Counted from the first letter of the stretch, positions 1 to 8,984 are shown. The stretch is 64,000 nucleotides of DNA from Marinibactrum halimedae (GCF_021234875.1 NZ_JAJQVM010000001.1:62001-126000); one strand, 5' to 3'. Translations and numbers: made by a program. Notes: generated by a model from the sequence alone, not told the origin.

Positions 1-204
1 TACGAAGAAGAAAATGGTTTTGCCGTGACCATAGCGGGGGACAAGTCAGCCCCTTATTCATTGATTGAGTCAATCATGAATACCTGTAGCGCCGAAAACT
101 ACCGTGATATTTCGTTGGCCGTGAATAATGTTCCGGGTCCTAAATTTGATACATTTCAACAAGATGTTGTAAATGTTTCTAATGACAGTAATTCGGGAGG
201 GTAG
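1..204 (+). CDS. ExbD/TolR-family biopolymer transport protein, C-terminal fragment
   Basis: The frame is open from the first base and stops with TAG at 202-204, giving the last 67 residues of a protein that begins outside the window. The segment SAPYSLIESIMNTC followed by a short beta-strand (ISLAVN) resembles the periplasmic end of ExbD/TolR proteins. In that family this domain follows a single membrane helix and couples the proton-driven ExbB/ExbD motor to a TonB-like partner. The next gene starts 2 bases later and encodes exactly such a partner, so the two are probably co-translated. The membrane helix and its catalytic Asp lie outside the window. The family call is an inference from a short fragment and gene context. 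Confidence 0.7.
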   Translation, partial: YEEENGFAVTIAGDKSAPYSLIESIMNTCSAENYRDISLAVNNVPGPKFDTFQQDVVNVSNDSNSGG

Positions 205-205
205 A

Positions 206-1168
206 ATGATCGCTCAGCCTTTATCTCCAGATCTTGTCCTGCCTTGGACACCCGATGAAGCTCAAGAGCAAGCGTTTCAGCGTTGGGTTAAACGCACTTT
301 AATTGCATTACTGGTGGTTTTTATTATCATCCCATTTTTGCCTGTTTTTGATACAGACTTAACGCCTGAGGAAAAAACAGTCGTTAAAACAAAGGTAATA
401 TTGAAACCGGTTGAAGTGCCTCCGCCACCGGTGGTGGAGCAAAAGCCAAAGCCGGTGCCGAAACCGCCAAAACCGAAAAAACCCGAGCCCAAGCCTGAGC
501 CTCCAAAAAAGAAACCTGAAGCGAAGCCTGAGCCTAAGCCTGCCCCTAAGCCGGTTACTGCCAAGGAAGCAGTTCAAAAAACAGCTCGCTTATCTGAAGT
601 TTCGGCACAGTTAAACGCTCTAAAGGGGGCCTTGAATGTGGCGGGCTTAAAGAAAAAAGAAGCGGTCACTCGTGAGAAAGGTGTTGTGGCAACGGCCAAT
701 CGAAATATTCTCGGAGAAAACCGAGCGTCTCAAGCCAGTTTTGGGAACGCAGTAGATGAAACGGCGATTTTGGTGGAAGCAGCACAATTAACGTCTCACG
801 AGGTCACAGCGGTTAAGGGTGAGGTGACGGGTGGAACAGAGGTCACTGCGCGAAGTCATGGCTCCTATGTTTCTGGTCAGCGTGATATGGAAAGTATTCG
901 AAGAGTCTTTGAATCGCACAAAAGCAGTGTTTATGCACTCTATAATGAAGCGCTTAACCAATATCCTGAGCTGGAAGGTAAGTTTATTTTCCGCTTGGTG
1001 ATTGAGCCGAATGGCGGCGTTCGTGATTTAAAGATTGTTGCCAGTGAGCTGAATGTCACGCCAGAGCTAGAGCGTAAAATCTTACGTCGAATTCGTGGTA
1101 TTCAGTTTGGTGCAGAAGACGTTGTTGCAACCAGTGTTGAATATAAGTTTGTGTTTTTCCCAAGCTAG
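206..1168 (+). CDS. TonB-like protein with AgmX/PglI-type C-terminal domain
   Basis: 320 residues. I chose the ATG at 206 because a GGGAGGG ribosome-binding site lies just upstream and the previous gene ends at 204. The layout is a short cytoplasmic N-terminus, one membrane helix near residues 28-46 (rich in Ile, Leu, Val, Phe), a long Pro/Lys spacer near 60-125 able to span the periplasm, and a C-terminal globular domain near 225-320. This is the TonB plan. The end of the protein (a pairing IEPNGGVRDLKIV and later VEYKFVFFP) resembles the AgmX/PglI C-terminal family seen next to ExbB/ExbD in gliding-motility and adventurous export clusters. Role inferred: energy transducer between an ExbBD motor and an outer-membrane or surface system, possibly linked to the large surface lipoprotein downstream. 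Confidence 0.72.
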   Translation: MIAQPLSPDLVLPWTPDEAQEQAFQRWVKRTLIALLVVFIIIPFLPVFDTDLTPEEKTVVKTKVILKPVEVPPPPVVEQKPKPVPKPPKPKKPEPKPEPPKKKPEAKPEPKPAPKPVTAKEAVQKTARLSEVSAQLNALKGALNVAGLKKKEAVTREKGVVATANRNILGENRASQASFGNAVDETAILVEAAQLTSHEVTAVKGEVTGGTEVTARSHGSYVSGQRDMESIRRVFESHKSSVYALYNEALNQYPELEGKFIFRLVIEPNGGVRDLKIVASELNVTPELERKILRRIRGIQFGAEDVVATSVEYKFVFFPS

Positions 1169-1629
1169 TTTGAAGCCTATAGGAAGCAACTCATAAGATT
1201 GCTCATCGCCAGTGCTCAGTCGCTGGCGATTGACCTTTTAAAAATCAAAAAATAGATGTTCAATTTGTTTTCTAACTTCAGCTTTCATAATGTGAATTAG
1301 TTCTTTTTTGTTTTAATTTTGATCTTCTCTGGTGGTGTTTCTAGATCACCAAATTTTTTGGCGTAATCCCCTTTCTCTGAAAAATCTTAAGAATTCTAAA
1401 GATTTTTTTGCAAATTTTTTGATGAGCAATAGTTGGAAGTGCATCTCATCATGGATAAGTTTTTGTGAAAAAAGTTTGTTATGTGTTCTCGCTCACTGCT
1501 TTATTCACTTAACATTAGTTTAATTATAAGCCAGCCTGCGCAAAAGAGATTAGAGATAACAATACAGTGCTGGTTCAAAGCAAAATCAATATTGATACGC
1601 CATTCACTAAAATTAACCATGGGTTTGTG
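1169..1629. other. AT-rich intergenic stretch before the PKD lipoprotein gene
   Basis: Apart from the hairpin at 1205-1230, the stretch is AT-rich with long T runs. The only open frame (1332-1523) has low-complexity, atypical codon use and no ribosome-binding site, so I do not call it. The promoter of the large lipoprotein gene must lie here, but I see no clear consensus boxes. Confidence 0.5.
1205..1239 (+). terminator. possible rho-independent terminator after the TonB-like gene
   Basis: ATCGCCAG (1205-1212) pairs with CTGGCGAT (1223-1230) across a 10-base loop. The arm is followed by TGACC and a short T run (1236-1239). It lies 37 bases after the stop codon. The T tract is short, so termination may be leaky. 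Confidence 0.45.
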
Positions 1630-4600
1630 ATGAATAAGCTGACAAGGGATTTACGGCTATTGATTGCCGGTATTGTACTTCCAATAGCTCTTATTAGTTG
1701 CTCGGGCGGCTCTGATAGCTCGTCTTCAAATTCTGAGACGGTAACGTCTGGTGAAACCGACACAGAAACAATTTCTTCAACCGATGCCAATAATGTTGGG
1801 ACGACTCCGCTCACGGAGGACACGTCTATCGCGTATATCGAACGTGATGTAGCTACGTATGCTCAACAAAAATCAGAATTGTTTAATCGCTCTTTATCGA
1901 ATGCAGAGCAAACGCCGCTTAACCTTTCTTCTCCTTATGAGTATTTTCCGGGTGCATCACTGCTGGTCCGTTCTGGTTTAGGTGTTGGTGGTGTTGAGTC
2001 TGATATTCTCGCCAATTATTTTGGCGATTCAGACTATGATGTAAAAGATTTAAATGTTTCCCCGGATGGAATGTGGTTATTGTTTGCGGCGCGAGGTAAC
2101 GCAAATCATCCAACGGATTCCTCTTGGAATATCTTCATGTACAGCTTTGAGGATGAGACATTAAAGCGTGTTATTTCGGACAATGATTTTGCTAATGCTG
2201 GTCAAGATACCAATCCTACAATGACGTTGGATGGGCGCATTGTTTTTTCTTCTGACCGTGATTGGGGAGACCCTGAAAGGCCGCGTCGTCATTTGGACTT
2301 GATTGGCACCAGTTGTGAAAAAATTGACCCGCCAGAAAACCCTTCATTATTACATTCCATGTCTCAAAGTGGTCGTGATTTGGTTCAGTTAACTTATGGC
2401 CGCCATAATCACGATATTAAAACAACTACGTTAAAAGATGGTCGCATTGCATTCGTGCGTTGGGAAAAAAGTTATTCTGCACTCGAAAATTGTACCGTGA
2501 GTGCCTCTAGAGCAACGTCTGATTTACTAACTTCTAATACGCTACCGTCTGGCTTTGATCGGGCCCCAGATTGGAGTTCTGACACATTGTGCCAGTACGC
2601 CATTTCAACAGAGGATGGTGCAATTGCTGTCGCGAACCATTATAAAATTCTTACTCTTAATGAACGAACCAGAAAATTAGAACAACTTTATAACACGGTA
2701 ACCAATGCCGCTTCTGATGAAGCTTTTGTCTCTGTTGATAAGTTATTCCAGTCAGAAAGTGGAAATTTATTTGGAGTTTTATCTCACCAATATAGCGGGG
2801 CAGCAGGTGGCGCTATGGTGAATTTTGAGCAAGTGAATTCAACTGGCCAAAATACCCTTTTCTCAGAAGCCTCTATACAGTCATTATCTTCAAGATCTGT
2901 TGATTTGTATCCCTCTCAGCAATCTCAAGCAGGGTGGTTTAGTGCTATGTGGCCTTACCGTGATGGTTCGGGCCGCCTGCTCATGAGTTGGTCGCAATGT
3001 ATCATTAATAATAATGGTGTGAGTGGATTCTGTGATGGGGCTAGTACGGAAGGTGAATTAGACATTCAATATGGTTTATGGGTGTATGACGCAGAGAAAG
3101 ACACGCGTTCATCCATTGTGGCAGCTAGAGATAATGCGGTTTTCACCGATGTTGCGATTGCGCAGCCTCATTTTAGTGAAGACCTAACTATGACGCCATT
3201 TAATGGTGATTTTGTCGATAATGACGATGCCACCAGAATTGTCTGTGATTTTGACAATAAGCCACCGGTTGCTGTGGCAGGCGCGGATCTCACGATTGAG
3301 CTTAATCACCTGGTCTCACTGGATGGATCTGCCAGTAGCGACCCTGATGGTGATGCACTTAATTTTCAGTGGGCAATCACAAGCGCACCCGAAGGCAGTA
3401 CAGATGCGTTGATAAATGCCAATATGGCTGTGGCAGAGTTTACACCCACTGTGCTTGGTGAATACGAAGTGCAATTAGTCGTGGACGATGGTGAGCTGTC
3501 GAGTGAGCCGGATAGCTTAACGATTACTGTGGTTTACACAAATAACACACCTGTGGCGAATGCCGGTCCTGATCAACGTGTTATGTTGGGGGCGGCAGTT
3601 ACTTTATCGGGTGTTGCCAGTAGTGATGCTGATAACGATCCTCTGTCTTACGCATGGAGAGTGATTGCTCAACCTTCAGGTAGTGCTGTTGAGTTGGTTA
3701 ATGATACTGATGACTCTCCGCAATTTACGGCTACTCATCAGGGCAATTACATTATTGAATTGATCGTTAATGATGGTGTTGTAGCGAGTGCACCAGATAC
3801 GGTTAATGTTGAAGTGTATGTCCAGACTCCACCGCCGTCGCCAGAGAATAATAAACCGGTATCGAATGCTGGTGCAGATCAAAGGGTTTCTGTTGGCGAT
3901 AATGTTCGTTTGATGGGAAGCGGGTCTGATTCTGATGGTGATTCATTAACTTACCGCTGGAGCTTCGTGAGTGTTCCAGCGGGCAGTTCATCTGGCTTGC
4001 TCAATGGGACATCAGCGACACCTTCTTTCACAGCGGATGTTGCGGGTAGTTACGTAGTTCAACTCATTGTGAATGACGGTCAGATTGATAGTGACCCAGA
4101 CACCGTTACCATTGTGGCGTCTGAACGTAACGTGGCGCCGGTGGTTGATGCGGGTGCGGATCAAACCGTCGTTGTTGGCTCAAGGGTGAATTTGTCTGGT
4201 ACGGCTACAGACGCGGATGGCGATACGTTAACGTATCAATGGGTGTTCCTGTCTCAGCCGACGGTCGATGTACTCGAAAATACCACTACGCTTACCCCAA
4301 GTTTTGTCGCCTCTGAGGCCGGCGAGTACCTTGTGCAACTGGTTGCTAACGACGGTGAATTGAGCAGTAACCCAGATACCGTTCGTATTATTGTTCTTGA
4401 TGGCAATGCTCCACCTGTAGCGAATGCTGGTACAGACATGTCTATCAGTGTTGATGTTGCTACGTCAGGGATCGCTTTAGACGGGTCGCGCAGTATAGAT
4501 CCAGACGGTGATCCATTGACTTATGCTTGGACGCTTTCTGGCGCTCCAGTCGAGCACGACGGGGTGTTGACCAATATAGATCGTGTTAATCCACGCTTTG

Positions 4601-7383
4601 CTGCCACGACAGCGGGTGTGTATACCTTCCAGCTCATTGTTAATGATGGTGAGCAGAACAGTGCTCCGGATGTTGTTCAAATCACGGTTGCAGATACACC
4701 TGTCGACCCTCGTGCTCCGGTTGCAAACGCGGGCAGCGATCGCTCAGCAAACATTGATGAAGTGATTACGTTAAATGGTGCGGCAAGTTATCGCTTTGAA
4801 GGTGATCAACAAGTATCGGACGGCTTATCTTACCGTTGGTTAGTGATAGATCCAGCGGGTGCGGATGTCACTTTGGTGTCTGCCAATACTGTAAGCCCAA
4901 CCTTTGCTGCGCATAAAGAAGGTACTTACGTTGTTCAGTTGATTGTGAACGATGGTGCTTTGGACAGTACCCCAGATACTGTTGCGGTAAGCGTTGCATC
5001 CCACGAGAAAAATCAAAAGCCTATCGCAAATGCTGGGGTTGATCGCACGTTTACACCGACGGATTCTGCAGCGGGGTTAACCTTGAATGGTTCTGGCAGT
5101 ACCGACCCAGATGGTGATGAGCTGTCTTATCAGTGGCGGGTTGTCAGCTCTCCTTCAGGTAGTGCATTGACGCTTGCTGGAGCTGATCAAGTTAATCCTG
5201 TGCTAACCACTTCAACGTTAGGGGTCTATGTCATTGAGCTAGTGGTCAATGATGGCTCGTTGGCCAGTGACCCAGATACCGTTCAAGTGACGGTTTCTGA
5301 TGATGTTTCCGAAAAACCACCTGTTGCAGATGCTGGTGAGGATATAGCCGGTGCGATCAACGAAGAGCAGGTTCTCGATGGCACGCGCAGTTTCCGTTAT
5401 GTAGCGGGAGAAGCTGTCTTTGACGGGTTGAGCTACTCATGGACATTAGTAAATTCGCCTATCGATTCAGAAGTCTCTTTTACCGATGTCAATTCGGCAA
5501 ACCCGACATTCAGTGCAAACCTGGTGGGTGAATACTCATTTAGTCTGGTAGTGAATGATGGCGTGTTGAGTAGTGACGTAGATACTGTGATTGTGACCTT
5601 AACGGACGGAGCAAATACCGCTCCAGTGGCCAATGCCGGGCCAGATCAGCTTTATAAGCTGAATCAACCTGTCGTGTTGGATGGTTCTGGCAGTACCGAC
5701 GCTGATGGTGATCCGCTGACGTATCAATGGCGAGTGATCAGTCCTGCGGGGACTTCTTTAACCTTGTCTGATGAAACTGCAGTGGCTCCGACGGTCACTC
5801 CGGTGGATGCGGATACATACGTTCTTGAGTTGATTGTCTCTGATGGCCAGGCACAGAGTGCTCCAGACTTCGTGACTCTGACCTTTGACAACGTGAAGCC
5901 GGTTGCAGATGCAGGCCCAGATCAGCATAGCTACCTTGGTGATATTGTTGAGCTTGATGGTTCGGGCAGTAGTGATGCAGATGGGGATAGTTTGACCTAC
6001 CTGTGGACTGTTTTATCTGCTCCAGCCGGCAGTACTTCAATCATCGTCAATGATACCGATGTACGACCTACGTTTGAGCTGGATGTAAAAGGCAATTATG
6101 TTCTGCAATTAGTGGTGAATGATGGCTTCCAAGACAGTGATCCAGATATCGTGCAACTTTGTGTTGAGACCAACACAATTCCCGTCGCGGATGCTGGGCC
6201 TGACCAGTGTCTGACAGCGCTTGGAGACGTGCTTTTGGATGGCACGAACAGTTCAGATGCGGACGGTGATTCGCTGACATACCAATGGAGCATTATTTCA
6301 CAACCCGAAGGTAGTCTTGCTTCGTTGCTTGATGACTCTGTGGTTCAGCCAACCTTCTTTGCTGATGTTCATGGTGAGTATGTTGTTCAGTTGATTGTGA
6401 ATGATGGCACCGTGGATAGTATTGCGGATACCGTATTGATCTCTAGCAAAAACTTGCGTCCTGTAGCGGATGCCGGTACCGATATTTATTTGAGCCTTGA
6501 AGATACGGTTACCTTAGATGGATCTGGTAGTTATGATCCTGCTGATGAAGTCATTACCTATCGTTGGGACTTTGTGAGTAAGCCTGCAGGTTCTAGTGCG
6601 ACATTGGCTGATTCGACAACAGTTAACCCTGAATTCTTCACTGATGTGGAGGGGGTCTATGTGGTGCAGTTGGTCGTGAACGATGGCACTTTTGACAGTG
6701 AAGCCGATACCGTTGTTATTGAATACAAGCCTGATACACCGGCTTGTACGCAACCAACAGCAACGTCATTATCGATTCCAGTGACCATTCGTGACTTTAC
6801 GCCTTCCCATCCAGATTTTGAGTACAACATCGGCATCGAAACCGGTATTGTCAAAAATCGTTTAGGTGCGGATGGGCTTCCAGTTTACGCACGTAATACA
6901 GGTGGTACTACCACGACTAACGGTAAAAATTGGTTTGATAAGTGGTATCGTGATGTTGAGAAATTCAACATTAATATTCCGAAAACACTAACAATGAATA
7001 GGCAAGAAGGGTCCACTATTTGGTCTTTTGCTGACTATGACTTCTTCCCTATTAATAATGAAGGCTGGGGTAACTACAAAGATGATATTAATTATCACTT
7101 TACTTTGGAAACCCACTTACAGTTTGATTATAACGGAGGAGAAGTTTTTACCTTCGCAGGGGATGATGACCTCTGGTTATTTATTGATGGCCACCTGGTT
7201 ATCGATATCGGGGGTATTCATGGTTCCATTGAAAAGAGTGTAGATATTGATCAGGTTGCAGGGGATCTCGGTCTAGAAATTGGAAAAACGTATTCTTTTG
7301 ACCTGTTTTTTGCCGAGCGTCGTTATCGTCATTCAACGTTCACGTTCCAAACGAATATGAATTTAGAGTGTGTCGCACCATAG
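1630..7383 (+). CDS. large surface lipoprotein: beta-propeller-like region, 12 PKD repeats, fibro-slime domain
   Basis: 1917 residues from the ATG at 1630, chosen because it gives a clean lipoprotein signal (charged MNKLTRDLR, hydrophobic core, lipobox LISC, then GGSDSSSSN). An upstream GTG at 1567 would add 21 residues and bury the signal. Domains in order: a Ser/Thr-rich linker; residues about 100-525 with repeated DGxxxF(A/S)xxR motifs as in TolB or hydrazine-synthase-alpha-like propellers; about 543-1700 with twelve PKD/Ig-like repeats, each opening PVA(N/D)AGxD and closing VNDGxxxSxPDTV; and about 1705-1917 a PA14-like fibro-slime domain with FAGDDDLWLFIDGHLVIDIGG. PKD arrays act as spacers and fibro-slime domains occur in cell-surface matrix and carbohydrate-binding proteins. 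Likely function: extracellular adhesion or matrix binding (inferred). The repeats have diverged strongly, so this is not a recent expansion. Confidence 0.85.
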   Translation: MNKLTRDLRLLIAGIVLPIALISCSGGSDSSSSNSETVTSGETDTETISSTDANNVGTTPLTEDTSIAYIERDVATYAQQKSELFNRSLSNAEQTPLNLSSPYEYFPGASLLVRSGLGVGGVESDILANYFGDSDYDVKDLNVSPDGMWLLFAARGNANHPTDSSWNIFMYSFEDETLKRVISDNDFANAGQDTNPTMTLDGRIVFSSDRDWGDPERPRRHLDLIGTSCEKIDPPENPSLLHSMSQSGRDLVQLTYGRHNHDIKTTTLKDGRIAFVRWEKSYSALENCTVSASRATSDLLTSNTLPSGFDRAPDWSSDTLCQYAISTEDGAIAVANHYKILTLNERTRKLEQLYNTVTNAASDEAFVSVDKLFQSESGNLFGVLSHQYSGAAGGAMVNFEQVNSTGQNTLFSEASIQSLSSRSVDLYPSQQSQAGWFSAMWPYRDGSGRLLMSWSQCIINNNGVSGFCDGASTEGELDIQYGLWVYDAEKDTRSSIVAARDNAVFTDVAIAQPHFSEDLTMTPFNGDFVDNDDATRIVCDFDNKPPVAVAGADLTIELNHLVSLDGSASSDPDGDALNFQWAITSAPEGSTDALINANMAVAEFTPTVLGEYEVQLVVDDGELSSEPDSLTITVVYTNNTPVANAGPDQRVMLGAAVTLSGVASSDADNDPLSYAWRVIAQPSGSAVELVNDTDDSPQFTATHQGNYIIELIVNDGVVASAPDTVNVEVYVQTPPPSPENNKPVSNAGADQRVSVGDNVRLMGSGSDSDGDSLTYRWSFVSVPAGSSSGLLNGTSATPSFTADVAGSYVVQLIVNDGQIDSDPDTVTIVASERNVAPVVDAGADQTVVVGSRVNLSGTATDADGDTLTYQWVFLSQPTVDVLENTTTLTPSFVASEAGEYLVQLVANDGELSSNPDTVRIIVLDGNAPPVANAGTDMSISVDVATSGIALDGSRSIDPDGDPLTYAWTLSGAPVEHDGVLTNIDRVNPRFAATTAGVYTFQLIVNDGEQNSAPDVVQITVADTPVDPRAPVANAGSDRSANIDEVITLNGAASYRFEGDQQVSDGLSYRWLVIDPAGADVTLVSANTVSPTFAAHKEGTYVVQLIVNDGALDSTPDTVAVSVASHEKNQKPIANAGVDRTFTPTDSAAGLTLNGSGSTDPDGDELSYQWRVVSSPSGSALTLAGADQVNPVLTTSTLGVYVIELVVNDGSLASDPDTVQVTVSDDVSEKPPVADAGEDIAGAINEEQVLDGTRSFRYVAGEAVFDGLSYSWTLVNSPIDSEVSFTDVNSANPTFSANLVGEYSFSLVVNDGVLSSDVDTVIVTLTDGANTAPVANAGPDQLYKLNQPVVLDGSGSTDADGDPLTYQWRVISPAGTSLTLSDETAVAPTVTPVDADTYVLELIVSDGQAQSAPDFVTLTFDNVKPVADAGPDQHSYLGDIVELDGSGSSDADGDSLTYLWTVLSAPAGSTSIIVNDTDVRPTFELDVKGNYVLQLVVNDGFQDSDPDIVQLCVETNTIPVADAGPDQCLTALGDVLLDGTNSSDADGDSLTYQWSIISQPEGSLASLLDDSVVQPTFFADVHGEYVVQLIVNDGTVDSIADTVLISSKNLRPVADAGTDIYLSLEDTVTLDGSGSYDPADEVITYRWDFVSKPAGSSATLADSTTVNPEFFTDVEGVYVVQLVVNDGTFDSEADTVVIEYKPDTPACTQPTATSLSIPVTIRDFTPSHPDFEYNIGIETGIVKNRLGADGLPVYARNTGGTTTTNGKNWFDKWYRDVEKFNINIPKTLTMNRQEGSTIWSFADYDFFPINNEGWGNYKDDINYHFTLETHLQFDYNGGEVFTFAGDDDLWLFIDGHLVIDIGGIHGSIEKSVDIDQVAGDLGLEIGKTYSFDLFFAERRYRHSTFTFQTNMNLECVAP

Positions 7384-7420
7384 TCTAGTGTTAAAGCGAG
7401 TAGCAACACGGTAGGAGAAA

Positions 7421-7450
7421 AATAGGGGCAAATATAGCCCCTATTTTTTT
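7421..7450 (+). terminator. rho-independent terminator of the PKD lipoprotein gene
   Basis: A perfect 9-bp stem, AATAGGGGC (7421-7429) and GCCCCTATT (7437-7445), encloses a 7-base loop and runs into T(7), starting 38 bases after the stop codon. Confidence 0.9.
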
Positions 7451-7558
7451 GCCTTCTTTTCGGTGAATTGGCTTCCTGCTTTCCTGGCGTGGTATGTTAT
7501 TTTTGAGTTAATAATAGGCTGGTGGTGAAGGGAAGTTTTAATGAAAAGCGCTGAGAGG

Positions 7559-7585
7559 CAAAGAAAAGCCGTGCAATGCACGGCT
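7559..7585 (-). terminator. terminator-like hairpin for leftward transcription
   Basis: AGCCGTGC (7567-7574) and GCACGGCT (7578-7585) form an 8-bp stem with a 3-base loop. Read on the minus strand it is followed by TTTTCTTT. It could end the minus-strand trio starting at 8984, although it sits about 360 bases after the last stop codon. Confidence 0.55.
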
Positions 7586-7850
7586 AAAAAGAAGCGCGTA
7601 TTGGGGTGCGCTTGGGTCTTAACTGAAGGCGATAGAAGCGTGCTCTAAATTTGATACTGTGTACTTTAGAGTCGACTAAAGACGTCCTATGCCGAAATTC
7701 CTGAATCAATGGCAATGCCATGATGTGAATGAATTCTTGCTAAAGCGTATGAGGGTGAAACCACAAAATAGAAGGGGTAACGTGCTCTGCCTTAATCACT
7801 GGTAGGGAAAGTTATCAAAAAAAAAGGGGTAAGCGAATATGAAGGAAGGC

Positions 7851-7876
7851 AGATAGTGTAAAGTTTTACACTATCT
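7851..7876. repeat. 26-bp near-perfect palindrome
   Basis: AGATAGTGTAAA (7851-7862) is repeated inverted as TTTACACTATCT (7865-7876) around a central GT. It lies 67 bases beyond the stop codon of the minus-strand membrane protein. No T run follows on either strand, so it is not a standard terminator. An operator, recombination site or mRNA-end stabiliser are alternatives. Confidence 0.6.
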
Positions 7877-7943
7877 AAAGGTGCTGCTAAGAAATGAAAG
7901 AATGCGACTGATATTAGGCATAATAGTAGTTGTTTTTGGCGTA

Positions 7944-8531
7944 TCAATCTTTTTTGGTGTAAATTTCTTCTTCCATTCCTTTGTAGGCATACATCGCAGC
8001 GGTGGTAATGGCGAGAACACTTACCACCCAGGTAAGCAACTTCATTGGGGCAAAGGAATACCAAATTAACATGGAGTTAATGCCCTCGTTTCTAGCGATC
8101 TTCTCAATAAAAGACAGCATATTAAGTAAGATGCTGAATGCATACACCACAACCAGCAGCATTTCTTGCCCAATCATGTTGTAAGTCTGGTGGGCTGCCT
8201 TGGCCAGGTTAGCAAAGGGCCTTAACAGAAAGCCAAACATGCCATGGTCTGTTCTCGATAAATACAAGCAAATATTCGGTCGGAAAATAATGGAAATAAT
8301 GATCAGTAAATCAAATACACTGATGTAAAAATAATACATAATTCCTTGTGCTTTCATCCAAGGTGTCAGCAAAATTCCCAGCATTTGAATGACAGCAATA
8401 GACCCGACAAACCATCGAATATTAATGCATCGATAGCATATTAAAAAAGATACAAAAATAAATGCCCATGATGCACTAAGGAGATATGGATTAAGAACTC
8501 TCCAAAATTCGAGATACCCCTGTAAGGACAT
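7944..8531 (-). CDS. five-helix membrane protein of unknown function
   Basis: 195 residues, with an AAGGGGG ribosome-binding site 7 bases before the ATG at 8531. I do not recognise the family. Hydrophobic segments near residues 17-34, 39-57, 64-84, 122-142 and 160-184 predict five membrane helices; the C-terminus is short and charged (EEEIYTKKD). There is no signal peptide and no obvious catalytic motif. It is the last gene of a three-gene minus-strand set with an HTH regulator and a 46-residue peptide, starting 17 bases after the peptide gene. The context allows a role in export, sensing or immunity for that peptide, but the sequence alone does not show it. Confidence 0.7.
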   Translation of the reverse strand: MSLQGYLEFWRVLNPYLLSASWAFIFVSFLICYRCINIRWFVGSIAVIQMLGILLTPWMKAQGIMYYFYISVFDLLIIISIIFRPNICLYLSRTDHGMFGFLLRPFANLAKAAHQTYNMIGQEMLLVVVYAFSILLNMLSFIEKIARNEGINSMLIWYSFAPMKLLTWVVSVLAITTAAMYAYKGMEEEIYTKKD

Positions 8532-8548
8532 TAAATACCCCCTTAATT

Positions 8549-8689
8549 CTAATTAGGGTCGGGTTGGTCAACGCCGCCGGTTCCCCCGTTGGGATTGTAT
8601 TCTGGGCAGGTGATTTCCGATGTGGTAGTCGTTGCGGAAGTGGGTTCAATACCAATTTGTAATAGTAACCACAATGCAATTTCAGTCAT
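8549..8689 (-). CDS. 46-residue small protein with hydrophobic N-terminus
   Basis: A 47-codon frame (including stop) starts with ATG at 8689, and that ATG overlaps the TGA of the upstream HTH gene (shared bases ATGACTGA). A GAGAG ribosome-binding site lies 9 bases upstream. The N-terminus is hydrophobic (IALWLLLQIGI) and short of positive charge; then comes EPTSATTTTSE, one Cys (ITCPEY) and a Gly/Asn/Asp-rich tail ending VDQPDPN. It looks like a short exported or membrane-tethered peptide, but no family is recognised. The translational coupling, the good ribosome-binding site and the tight packing with both neighbours are the evidence that it is real. The start is well defined by the overlap. 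Confidence 0.6.
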   Translation of the reverse strand: MTEIALWLLLQIGIEPTSATTTTSEITCPEYNPNGGTGGVDQPDPN

Positions 8690-8984
8690 TTTTGGGTTCT
8701 CTCTTTTTTCTGGTTAACGGTTTTAAGATGTTGAGGTGAGTCGCTTCTAAACCTATATATAAAAATAAAAAAAGCAAAGCTGAAGCGGGAGGAGTGCTAG
8801 AGCTATTTGGGCTTTCCCAATTATAAATAGTCTTAACTGATTTTATTTTCAAAAAGTCAGCAAATTCTGTTGGACTCATTTTTAAATATAGTCGTATTCG
8901 CTTAATTACTGCGGGAGTTTCTTCCTCAGCGATATGCTTTAAAAACTCGAAATCCTCCTCTTCATCATTCTCTTTTTCAATCAA
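8682..8984 (-). CDS. helix-turn-helix regulator (MqsA/YgiT-like HTH domain)
   Basis: 100 residues from a TTG at 8984, chosen because TAGGAGG lies 6 bases upstream; the frame stays open further upstream to an ATG at 9077 without such a site. The N-terminal part is acidic (EKENDEEEDFEF). Residues about 30-80 form an HTH with LKMSPTEFADFLKIKSVKT followed by IYNWE and a helix rich in Pro, Ala and Leu. This is the pattern of the DNA-binding half of MqsA/YgiT antitoxins and related regulators. There are no zinc-binding cysteines, so it is not a full MqsA. It is first in the minus-strand trio and probably autoregulates it from the 8985-9060 region (inferred). Confidence 0.7.
   Translation of the reverse strand: MIEKENDEEEDFEFLKHIAEEETPAVIKRIRLYLKMSPTEFADFLKIKSVKTIYNWESPNSSSTPPASALLFLFLYIGLEATHLNILKPLTRKKREPKND

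Larger units (their letters stand above)
7384..7943. other. intergenic stretch rich in small inverted repeats
   Basis: No supportable gene. It holds the terminator of the lipoprotein gene, a minus-strand terminator-like hairpin (7559-7585), CTTTAG-N6-CTAAAG near 7670, TGGCA-A-TGCCA near 7711 and a 26-bp palindrome (7851-7876). The change to AT-rich, repeat-laden DNA marks the left part of the accessory patch. Confidence 0.55.

Noticed and set aside
1332-1523. 63-codon frame between the TonB-like gene and the PKD lipoprotein
   Set aside because: AT-rich, Phe/Asn/Cys-rich with no ribosome-binding site.
8491-8679. 62-codon minus-strand frame over the small peptide gene
   Set aside because: Out of frame with the better-supported 46-residue gene that has a ribosome-binding site and stop-start overlap; Pro/Arg-rich translation looks non-coding.
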